From contig JAZQOE010000124.1 of NCBI GenBank assembly GCA_045627705.1, positions 1 through 64,000 on the forward strand: a stretch of DNA of 64,000 nucleotides, given 5' to 3'. A program made the position numbers and the translations under genes. The DNA is from JBMNHG01 sp045627705 (GTDB taxonomy: Bacteria > Verrucomicrobiota > Kiritimatiellia > RFP12 > JBMNHG01). Under the pieces are notes generated by a model. It saw only the letters and a list, made by a program, of their open reading frames with translations. It searched no databases and was not told where the DNA came from. Below, piece by piece: positions 57,401 through 64,000 of the stretch; the first letter of the stretch is position 1, and every line of letters begins with the position of its first letter.

Positions 57401-60400
57401 TCGAGGCCGGCAGCGGCATCAACGAAATCGTCCTTACCTCCGGCGCGACCTTCGCCGAGACCGGCACCGGGACAGTCGCGCTACGCGTCATCGCCTATCC
57501 CGGCTTCCTCGTGGTGGATCCGGAGAATGGCGATGACGATGCGAGCGGCACCATCGGAAATCCGATGCGCACTATCGACCGTGCTCTGTCGGTACTTTCC
57601 GCGGGCGATGAAATCCACCTGCTTCCGGGCACTTACAATGCTTCCAACGTGGCATTCCCCATTGAGCCAGGCACGATCGCCCTCGTAGGCTGCGACTCTA
57701 CCGGCGCTCTCGCCGAAGACAGCTCGCTGTGCGTCATCGATGGCGCGAACGCCGTGAAGAACCTCGTGAAGTATGTCGGAGTCTCCGGTTCCTCCACCGG
57801 CCGCATCGCGAACGTGTGGCTGCGCAATTCCATGGAGGAAGCAGTCTATTGCGAAGACTCCGATGTCGTCGTGAGCAACGACTTCTTCACGCAGTCCGCC
57901 CCCAAGGGCGAGAATGGCGGCGCCCTCCGCGTCCACAATATCAGCCATGTCGAAGCCGATGATTGCTGCTTCAGTGGCATGGTCCGCCGCGCCGTCGTCA
58001 ATTGCACGGCGGTTGACTCATCGGCCGCAAAGAGTTTCACGGCGCGCCGCTCGGTCTTCATCGACAACACGAACTACCAGGCTTCGATCGGGGCGAACGA
58101 TGGCGGTCCGTTTACAATCACCGTCGAGGATTCCGACTTCATCCGCAACTGCGGCAATGCCAATACGGGCGTCCATGACGCCTACGCTTCCGCCGTCGCT
58201 TATGTCAACAACGACCACCTGATCATGGATCGCTGCCGCTTCTTCGGCAACACCGGCAACCATATAATCGGCCAGGAATACATGGGCAACTACACCTGCC
58301 GTATTTCGAACTCGCTGTTCGTCGAGAATAACAACAACAAGTCCGCCTTCCACGGCTATTCCGGTCACATCGAGATCCACAACTGCACCTTCCTGCGCAA
58401 CTCCGGCGGCTATGCCGGCCGCATTATCACGACGGCCATATACAATGGCATTTTCGTTGATGATGGCGCACTTTCCAAGGCCGATACGGGAGATGGCGAT
58501 GAATCCTCGAGAATCCAGCTCCACGACTGCATTGTCCACAATATTACCGGGGGCCAGAGATTCAACGCCGCCGCCAGCACCGGCGTCGTGGATGTCGAAC
58601 CCAAGCTGGCGAACGCTGGAGTCGCATGGGACGCCGAAGGCTTTGACGCCCGCCCGCTTCCCTACAGCCCTGCAATCGATGCGGGCGACAACGCCTTCGT
58701 CCAGGGCGAGTACGACCTTGCCGGCAATCCCCGCATTGCCGACAACACGGATTCCGGCTCCGCTGTCGTGGATTTCGGCTGCTACGAGTCGCTTTTCCAT
58801 GCGGAAGTTGAGCCGACCTTCCGCGTTCCGCTGCAAGGCTCCATCGCCGGCTACCGCGGCGTGACTTACTCGATCCCGATATCTATCGCCCCCGCCGTGT
58901 CCGGTCCCGTCGAGGCGGTTGTCACATACGGTCCCGGCCTTGCCGGCCCGGAGACACTCTCCTTTGAGGATGGCGCCGATACAGTTATCCTCGCGCTCGA
59001 GGTGCTCGATTCCGATGCGACCTTTGCGCAGGTCGTCATCAGCGAGTCTGGCACCGAGCACGGCATCCTCGATGGCGTCTATGACATCTTCATGGATGAT
59101 CTGGTCGTGTCTGTTGAAGGAAAGTTGAACTTCTTCGTCCGCGGAGGAGCCGAGATTGACATCCCGTTCTCCCTGGCGCTTGATGGCGCTGTCGCCCCCG
59201 GTGACGTTGCGTTCACGGTTTCGGCGATCCAGGGCGATGGTACCAGCACGGCCGAATGGGTCGGCGGCGAACCGCTTATCCCCTCCGGCTATCACAGCTC
59301 GACTGGCGCAATCCACGTGGTTGGCGGGTCCGGGCTGAACACCGTGCGAGTCACAACCTCCGCTTCCGCCTTCGCCGAAACGGATCAGCCGATTGCCGAT
59401 ATCGGGATCGTAGCCCACCCTGGCTACCTCTATGTCGATCCCGTGAACGGAAGCAATGCGAATATCGGTTCGCTGGAGCAGCCCCTCGCGACCATCGGCT
59501 TCGCGCTCTCCGTGCTAAACGCTGGCGACGAGGTCAGGCTGCTTCCCGGCACCTACTCGGCCGCCGCCGAAGCCTTCCCGTACCAGCCCGGCATGATTCG
59601 GATTGTCGGTTGCGATGCGACTGGCGCTCCCGCCGAAGATCCATCGCTGTGCGTGATCGATGGCGGCAATGCCGTTGCAAGCCTCTTCCGCTACGAGCTC
59701 GTTTCCGGTGATATGGCTGGGCATATCGCGAATGTCTGGTTGCGCGAATCCATCTCCCAGGCCATCTACTGCATTGATTCCGATCTCGTGGTAAGCAACG
59801 CCTTCTTCACGCAGGGCGTCGGCAACCTCGACGAGTGCGGTGGCATCCGTGCCCACAATGTCTGCAATACCGAAATGATCGACTGCTGCTTCAGCGGTAT
59901 GGTGCGCCGCGCCGCGGTCCAGTGTTCCTCCGATGGCGGTACCGGCCCACTGGTTGTCCGTAACTGCCAGTTCATCGACAACACGCTGGGTTACGCCTCC
60001 GTCGCGTACTACGACGGTGGCAATCGCGGGTTCTCGGCCACGCTTGTCGATTGCGATTTCATCCGCAATGTCGGCCAGCCCGGCCGCGGTCTCCCCGACT
60101 GCTCCGCCTGCGCAGCCGCCTATGTGAACGACAACGCCCTGTACATCGATCGCTGCCGCTTCCTCGGCAACGGCGGCAACCAGGTGATTGGCGGACGCAA
60201 CACGCCGTGTTCCATCGCGAACTCGCTCTTCGCCGGCAATAACACGACGGACAGCAACTTCAAGGGCTGGAACACCAGGCCGCCTGTCGTGAACTGCACA
60301 TTCGTCGGCAACAGCGGCGGCTACGATGGCTACGGCTTCAGCCCATACTTCCGCAACTGCGTGTTCTACAAGGATGGCGCAATCAGCAAGGATAGCAACG

Positions 60401-60741
60401 ATAGCGGTCACTCCTACATCCGCGACTCGCTGGTCTTCGGCGATCCGGTCGAGGGCGACCTCGGCTATGTCGAGGAAGCCGTCGGAACGGTTGTGACCGG
60501 CGTTGACCCGCTCCTCAAGAACGCGGATGTCGCCTGGGATGCCGAAGGCTTCGACGCCCATCTGAAGAATAACAGCCCGGCTATCGATGCCGGCAACGTC
60601 GATCTGGTCTCCGGCGATCTCGACCTCGATGGCACCGCCCGCCTGAAGTATGGCCACACGAAGAAGTTTGGCCTCAAGGTCGATTTTGGATGCTACGAAG
60701 CCACCGTCCCCGCCGCCGGCACGCTTATCTTCCTCAAGTAG
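54406..60741 (+). CDS. Giant secreted beta-helix protein 3 (2111 aa) with GTLIFLK tail
   Basis: A signal peptide (about 1-26, LCASAKA) is followed by a PA14-like module (30-212: YTRQDDDLRIWINGA, GGGGDYMAVRMTD) and one Ig-like module (215-390). Three right-handed beta-helix blocks (392-825, 1033-1465, 1672-2095) are separated by two linker domains that open PTFQFPVPGSLSGYRGVTY and PTFRVPLQGSIAGYRGVTY. Each block begins YLYVDPxxGxD..ATIxxALSVL with LLPGTY (DUF1565-like) and ends SPAIDAG..DLAG..VDxGCYE. The chain ends GTLIFLK. The two linker-plus-helix units are clear duplications. A GGCGCGCC copy lies inside block 2. I infer an outer-surface adhesin or polysaccharide-binding protein. Confidence 0.86.
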   Translation: MSMRFVSQVLAAAAAGLFLCASAKADVAMTGPLPNGYWTDLLHLGANFQTDMFTSNGPNLDTDLLSGYGGEANQEPSDGLVYAGLSSVKSTSQEPSGQLTWTAMHDSDGIWQPSNVDNYIKYWHTYLIVPGATARGAKIYTRQDDDLRIWINGAVAVNSPGYSDNEKGPFDITLQPGMNSVTIKLVEGGGGDYMAVRMTDTNGQYFDDITYALFPAKLTLVNPVTGSEGYISGDSVKISRFPSVADAVSYQFTLSDDPSSVSGAAWKPYVNGMIPEDEVSITPPAASGDEVTVYAWFLHSDGTLSCDSDSIVWTSAAPTAKAKASLSIPINVTAGTVIAPELVDDGSESGDIGIYSVSVSPDRIYGDTDVTLTVMNNAGVIATDTVRVSLSSKLDIHVSNSGDDTTGDGTVGNPYATIQKAVSVVADGGAIYLASGTYFDGESYPYAVSGISICKEPGDAGTAILDGGNASGNLFTVSSGSLALVDLVMMGTTDELVFATQSALAVTNCVFTQTQQNRVGYKTGAIELNTHSSLDAFGSTFRDMTVTAVIRLSGSNSEGSVVTLRNCLFENNAVGCDLGSNNHEGSLIYTRVNGGSAFNFYDTVFRNNSTYDWGVHDAYMSPIVYSDFTPLDIDRCQFIGNSGGNLIGICYANGDVRNSLFVENRTPYSIAHGYSSTVSFRNCTFVRGTGGFTGYRAHSELYNCILYGLDHLNHRDPHGASADYLTLHDSFIYGIDMASSAELGYFIGGSSNVTIGTDPLLANVDVLPSDAGFDARPLPYSPVIDAGDNSAIRASATDLAGSPRVANNSDASSATVDLGCYESLFHAAIQPTFQFPVPGSLSGYRGVTYQVPVTISPAVSGSVSAQISYGEGVTGPATLEFPNGAGPVTLELELLSGDATSARVTITESGISQGVLPGRFDVFMDDIVITVGGVTNIYVREGTSFDIPVSLALEGAVAPGDVAFAIDSVSGSGTSQASWIGGEAVVPAGAHSSTGSIHIEAGSGINEIVLTSGATFAETGTGTVALRVIAYPGFLVVDPENGDDDASGTIGNPMRTIDRALSVLSAGDEIHLLPGTYNASNVAFPIEPGTIALVGCDSTGALAEDSSLCVIDGANAVKNLVKYVGVSGSSTGRIANVWLRNSMEEAVYCEDSDVVVSNDFFTQSAPKGENGGALRVHNISHVEADDCCFSGMVRRAVVNCTAVDSSAAKSFTARRSVFIDNTNYQASIGANDGGPFTITVEDSDFIRNCGNANTGVHDAYASAVAYVNNDHLIMDRCRFFGNTGNHIIGQEYMGNYTCRISNSLFVENNNNKSAFHGYSGHIEIHNCTFLRNSGGYAGRIITTAIYNGIFVDDGALSKADTGDGDESSRIQLHDCIVHNITGGQRFNAAASTGVVDVEPKLANAGVAWDAEGFDARPLPYSPAIDAGDNAFVQGEYDLAGNPRIADNTDSGSAVVDFGCYESLFHAEVEPTFRVPLQGSIAGYRGVTYSIPISIAPAVSGPVEAVVTYGPGLAGPETLSFEDGADTVILALEVLDSDATFAQVVISESGTEHGILDGVYDIFMDDLVVSVEGKLNFFVRGGAEIDIPFSLALDGAVAPGDVAFTVSAIQGDGTSTAEWVGGEPLIPSGYHSSTGAIHVVGGSGLNTVRVTTSASAFAETDQPIADIGIVAHPGYLYVDPVNGSNANIGSLEQPLATIGFALSVLNAGDEVRLLPGTYSAAAEAFPYQPGMIRIVGCDATGAPAEDPSLCVIDGGNAVASLFRYELVSGDMAGHIANVWLRESISQAIYCIDSDLVVSNAFFTQGVGNLDECGGIRAHNVCNTEMIDCCFSGMVRRAAVQCSSDGGTGPLVVRNCQFIDNTLGYASVAYYDGGNRGFSATLVDCDFIRNVGQPGRGLPDCSACAAAYVNDNALYIDRCRFLGNGGNQVIGGRNTPCSIANSLFAGNNTTDSNFKGWNTRPPVVNCTFVGNSGGYDGYGFSPYFRNCVFYKDGAISKDSNDSGHSYIRDSLVFGDPVEGDLGYVEEAVGTVVTGVDPLLKNADVAWDAEGFDAHLKNNSPAIDAGNVDLVSGDLDLDGTARLKYGHTKKFGLKVDFGCYEATVPAAGTLIFLK
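56880..60741 (+). repeat. Tandem 1.9-kb internal duplication in giant 3
   Basis: Units of about 56880-58800 and 58800-60700 each encode a linker domain plus a beta-helix block. Long stretches are nearly identical, such as the region coding FDARPLPYSPxIDAGDN shared with the first block. Confidence 0.8.
58035..58050. repeat. GGCGCGCC element inside giant 3
   Basis: TTTCACGGCGCGCCGC is read in frame as FTARRS. The paralogous position in the third block lacks the element, so it looks inserted or gained after duplication. Confidence 0.65.
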
Positions 60742-60768
60742 CAATCCATCGCCAACCTAAAATAATCG

Positions 60769-60807
60769 GTGCGCCGCGGAATGCCCAACATTCCGCGGCG
60801 CACTGTT
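60769..60807 (+). terminator. Terminator after giant 3 (variant GGCGCGCC family)
   Basis: Perfect 15-bp arms (60769-60783 and 60789-60803) surround CCCAA and are followed by TGTTTT. The arms contain GCGCCGCGGAATG, related to the hairpin after giant 2. Confidence 0.8.
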
Positions 60808-60850
60808 TTCGTATGTCTCCGATTTCGCATATATTTATGTCATTTCAACA

Positions 60851-60873
60851 CTTAAATAGTCTGTCCCTTTAAG
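60851..60873. repeat. REP-like palindrome with CTGTCCC core
   Basis: CTTAAA and TTTAAG flank TAGTCTGTCCC. It is the partner of the copy at 26622-26644. Confidence 0.65.
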
Positions 60874-60998
60874 CAGATTGTCGGCTGGATGGACATTCGG
60901 TTGAGGTTCAAAAATTGAAAAGGAATCATGAATCAAGTTGCCGTGGGGGCGGGTCTGTGGCAAAATGGAATTCCGTGCGGATGCGTGTCCCCCGTGGC

Positions 60999-61040
60999 AT
61001 TTCGCGGCGCGCCGCTTGTTTTTGCGGCGCGCCGTTTTTG
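60999..61040. repeat. Tandem GGCGCGCC elements upstream of carB
   Basis: Two half-elements with GCGGCGCGCCG cores at 61004-61014 and 61024-61034 lie back to back, each followed by a T-rich stretch. They sit 43 bases before the carB start. Confidence 0.82.
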
Positions 61041-61082
61041 TGCGCTCACCACTGGAACCCCTCAACCGCGGAAAGGTCTTGC

Positions 61083-64000
61083 ATGGAAGCGTCGTCGAAG
61101 ATTCAGAAAGTCCTCATCATTGGCTCCGGCCCCATCGTCATCGGCCAGGCGTGCGAGTTCGACTATTCCGGTACGCAGGCTTGCAAGGCGCTTCGCGCAT
61201 GCGGCTACAAGGTCGTTCTCGTAAATTCAAATCCCGCGACGATCATGACTGACCCCGTGATGGCCGACGCGACCTACATCGAGCCGCTCAATGCCGACCG
61301 TCTCGAGCAAATCATCGCGAAGGAACGCCCCGATGCAATCCTCCCGAATCTCGGTGGTCAGACAGGTCTCAACCTTTCGATGGAACTTGCGAAGAAGGGC
61401 ATCCTCGACCGCTACGGCGTGAAGGTCATCGGTGTCAACCTCGATGCCATCGAACGCGGCGAGGACCGCGAGGTCTTCAAGGACACGATGCAAAAGCTCG
61501 GTATCGAAACGCCAAAGAGCGGCATCGTCCATACTGTCGAGGAGGCGAAGAATCTCGTCCTCGATGAGATCGGCTTCCCCGTGGTCGTCCGCCCCGCCTA
61601 CACCATGGGCGGTTCCGGCGGCGGTTTCTGCTACAACGTCGAAGAGCTTGAGACGATTTGCGCGCGTGGTCTCGACGCTTCGCTCACGCACCAGTGCCTT
61701 ATCGAGGAGTCCATCCTCAACTGGGAGGAACTCGAGGTCGAAGTCGTGCGCGACGCGAAGAACCAGATGATCTCGGTGTGCTTCATCGAGAACATCGACG
61801 CGGTCGGCGTCCACACTGGCGACAGCTTCTGCGCCGCGCCGTTCCTGACAATTTCGAAGGACCTCGAGGAGCGCCTGAAGCGCGACGCATTCAAGATCGT
61901 CGAGGCAATCGGCGTGATCGGCGGCTGCAACGTGCAGTGGGCGCATGATCCGAAGACCGGCCGCGTCGTAATCATCGAGATCAATCCGCGCACTTCCCGC
62001 TCGTCCGCGCTCGCATCGAAGGCGACAGGCTTCCCGATTGCGCTCGTCTCCGCCAAACTCGCGGCGGGCATGACGCTCGACCAGCTTCCATACTGGCGCG
62101 ACGGGTCGCTTGAGAAGTACACGCCCGATGGCGACTACATCGTTCTTAAGTTCGCCCGATGGGCCTTTGAGAAGTTCCGCGCCGTCGAAGACCATCTCGG
62201 CACGCAGATGAAGGCCGTGGGCGAGGTGATGTCGATCGGCAAGACCTACAAGGAGACCTTCCAGAAGGCGATTCGCGCACTGGAGCGCGGCCGCGCCGGA
62301 CTCGGTTTCGCAAAGGACTTCCACGAGCGCTCCCTCGACGATTTGCTGAAGATGCTCGCGATCGCGAATTCCGAGCGTCACTTCCAGATGTACGAGGCGC
62401 TCCGCAAGGGCGCGACCAACGAACAGATCACACACCTTACCGGCGTGAAGGATTACTTCGTCCAGCAGATGCGCGAACTCGTCGAGGAAGAGGATCGTAT
62501 CCTCCAGTCGATCGGCCGTCTCCCGCCCGACGACCAACTCGTGCAGGCGAAGAAGGACGGCTTCAGCGACAAGTACCTTGCGCAGATCCTGAAGGTTTCA
62601 GAGAAGTCCATCCGCGACCGCCGCACCGCCCTCGGTTGCGTCGAGAAGTGGTTCGCCGTCCCCGTTAGCGGCGCCGAAAACCAGGCGTACTACTATTCGA
62701 CGTACAACTGGGACAATGCTTCCGGCAACTCTGGCAATTCCGCCTTTGGCGAGGTCAAGGTTTCCGCGAATCCCAAGAAGGTCATGATCCTCGGCGGCGG
62801 CCCGAACCGAATCGGCCAGGGTATCGAGTTCGACTACTGCTGCACGCATGCGGCGATGGCGATGCGCCAGGCCGGATACGAGACCATAATGGTCAACTGC
62901 AATCCCGAGACGGTCTCCACCGACTACGATACTTCCGACAAGCTTTACTTCGAGCCTGTGACGGTCGAAGACGTCCTGCAGATCTACCAGTCGGAAAAGC
63001 CAGAGGGCGTGATCGTGCAGTTTGGCGGACAGACTCCGCTCAACATCGCGCGTGGTCTCGAGGAGGCAGGCTGCCACATCCTTGGCACTTCCGTCGATTC
63101 CATTGACGCCGCCGAAGACCGCGATCTATTCCACTCCATCATGGACCGCCTCGGCATCCCCATGCCGGAGTCGATGATGGCGAGCGATCTCGACGCGGCG
63201 CTTTCCTGCGCGGCCAAGCTCGGCTACCCGCTCATCATCCGTCCGTCGTTCGTTCTTGGCGGACGCGGCATGGAGGTGATCTACGACGAGATCATGCTCC
63301 GCGAGTATGTCGCAAAAGCCGTGGGTGTGACTCCCGACCGTCCGCTCTACCTCGACCGCTTCCTGCACCATGCGCTCGAATGCGAGGCGGATGCGCTTTC
63401 CGATGGCACAGACATCTTCATTCCTGCCATCATGCAGCACATCGAGCTTGCTGGCATCCACTCTGGCGACTCCGCATGCGTGCTGCCTCCGGTGTCGATC
63501 TCCGACAGCAACCGCGACACCATTCTGGACTACACGCGCCGCATCGCTTCCGAGCTGAAGGTCGTTGGCTTGATGAACATGCAGTTCGCGATCGAAGACG
63601 ACAAGGTCTATGTGATCGAGGCCAATCCGCGCGCCTCGCGCACTGTCCCGTTGGTGTCGAAGGTCGGCGGCGTTTCGATGGCGCGTATCGCGACGCAGCT
63701 CATGATCGGTCAGACGGTGAAATCGCTCGGCCTGAATCATCGCCATGTCGTGCCGTATTTCGGCGTGAAGGAAGCGGTGCTTCCATTCGAGAAGTTCCCG
63801 GAAGTCGATCCCGTCCTCGGACCGGAAATGCGTTCGACGGGCGAAGTGCTTGGCCTCGCGAATACCTTTGGCCTTGCCTATTTCAAGAGCCAGGAAGCGG
63901 TTGGTTCACCGTTGCCGACCGAGCCAGGTGGAAAGCTGCTCATCTCGCTTTCCGAGAAGCAGCCCGATGCTGTCCGTGCGGCGAAGAATTTCGCGAGCCT
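61083..64000 (+). CDS. carB: Carbamoyl-phosphate synthase large subunit, 3'-partial
   Basis: The 972 visible codons cover most of the usual 1070-aa CarB. The first half opens KVLIIGSGPIVIGQACEFDYSGTQACKAL with an ATP-grasp (RPAYTMGGSGGGF). The oligomerisation region follows (HFQMYEALRKGATNEQITHLTGV). The second half repeats the pattern (KVMILGGGPNRIGQGIEFDYCCTHAA, RPSFVLGGRGMEV, ANPRASRTVPLVSKV). It makes carbamoyl phosphate from bicarbonate, ATP and ammonia supplied by CarA, for arginine and pyrimidines. GGAAAGG precedes ATG 61083 by 6 bases. The C-terminal allosteric domain is cut by the window end. carA is not adjacent upstream. Confidence 0.95.
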   Translation, partial: MEASSKIQKVLIIGSGPIVIGQACEFDYSGTQACKALRACGYKVVLVNSNPATIMTDPVMADATYIEPLNADRLEQIIAKERPDAILPNLGGQTGLNLSMELAKKGILDRYGVKVIGVNLDAIERGEDREVFKDTMQKLGIETPKSGIVHTVEEAKNLVLDEIGFPVVVRPAYTMGGSGGGFCYNVEELETICARGLDASLTHQCLIEESILNWEELEVEVVRDAKNQMISVCFIENIDAVGVHTGDSFCAAPFLTISKDLEERLKRDAFKIVEAIGVIGGCNVQWAHDPKTGRVVIIEINPRTSRSSALASKATGFPIALVSAKLAAGMTLDQLPYWRDGSLEKYTPDGDYIVLKFARWAFEKFRAVEDHLGTQMKAVGEVMSIGKTYKETFQKAIRALERGRAGLGFAKDFHERSLDDLLKMLAIANSERHFQMYEALRKGATNEQITHLTGVKDYFVQQMRELVEEEDRILQSIGRLPPDDQLVQAKKDGFSDKYLAQILKVSEKSIRDRRTALGCVEKWFAVPVSGAENQAYYYSTYNWDNASGNSGNSAFGEVKVSANPKKVMILGGGPNRIGQGIEFDYCCTHAAMAMRQAGYETIMVNCNPETVSTDYDTSDKLYFEPVTVEDVLQIYQSEKPEGVIVQFGGQTPLNIARGLEEAGCHILGTSVDSIDAAEDRDLFHSIMDRLGIPMPESMMASDLDAALSCAAKLGYPLIIRPSFVLGGRGMEVIYDEIMLREYVAKAVGVTPDRPLYLDRFLHHALECEADALSDGTDIFIPAIMQHIELAGIHSGDSACVLPPVSISDSNRDTILDYTRRIASELKVVGLMNMQFAIEDDKVYVIEANPRASRTVPLVSKVGGVSMARIATQLMIGQTVKSLGLNHRHVVPYFGVKEAVLPFEKFPEVDPVLGPEMRSTGEVLGLANTFGLAYFKSQEAVGSPLPTEPGGKLLISLSEKQPDAVRAAKNFAS

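Larger units (their letters stand above)
60742..61082. other. 341-base spacer between giant 3 and carB
   Basis: It holds a terminator, a REP-like palindrome, a small TTCAAAAATTGAA inverted repeat (60907-60919) and two GGCGCGCC elements. A plus-strand frame from 60928 overlaps carB out of frame and is not called. Confidence 0.6.

Noticed and set aside
60928..61224. 98-aa plus-strand frame before carB
   Set aside because: It overlaps carB out of frame and crosses the two palindromes. AAAGGA precedes it, but the sequence is repeat-derived.

Overview
The window is GC-rich, densely coding bacterial chromosome. It most resembles an uncultured Kiritimatiellae/Verrucomicrobiota-type (PVC) genome. 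The evidence is a chlamydia-like GreA with a very long N-terminal extension, several giant secreted beta-helix proteins, DPWGNPY-type pseudopilins, a Bat aerotolerance cluster and a folP-cdaA-cdaR order. This assignment is inference; there is no rRNA gene to confirm it. No tRNA, rRNA, CRISPR array, prophage or intact insertion sequence was seen.

Layout. 1-10007: three secreted-protein genes in a row (a Gly-rich 5'-partial protein, a small YRGRL-type secreted protein and a 2522-aa LamG protein). 10086-14777: Bat operon (DUF4381/BatD-like, BatA, and a BatB-BatC fusion). 14824-18504: secreted CBM9-like/beta-propeller protein. 18520-20145 (minus): AAA-ATPase with a PD-(D/E)XK end. 20367-26601: translationally coupled type IV pilus/type II secretion operon (two pseudopilins, PilM/N-like, PilO-like, PilT, PilB/GspE). 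26701-28742 (minus): truB and a CofE-like gamma-glutamyl ligase. 29117-34606 (minus): giant beta-helix protein 1. 34793-45202: greA-like, then folP-cdaA-cdaR-ftsK-rodZ-rimO (folate synthesis, c-di-AMP synthesis, chromosome segregation, cell shape, ribosome modification). 45331-47061: GH63-like glycosidase. 47191-49113: AsmA-like protein. 49210-54234 and 54406-60741: giant beta-helix proteins 2 and 3. 61083-64000: carB, cut by the window end.

Two themes run through the window. First, three giant secreted paralogues share a PA14-like module, a second Ig-like module, beta-helix blocks, similar promoters, related downstream hairpins and the same extreme C-terminal tail GTLIF(I/L)(R/K). I infer a surface adhesin or glycan-binding family with a possible sorting tail. 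Second, a small palindromic repeat built on GGCGCGCC with A/T flanks occurs about fifteen times, between genes (as terminator-like hairpins) and inside at least seven genes in several reading frames. One copy sits exactly at the BatB-BatC fusion junction and another forms the C-terminus of FolP. A second, rarer family of CTGTCCC/GGGACAG palindromes resembles REP elements.
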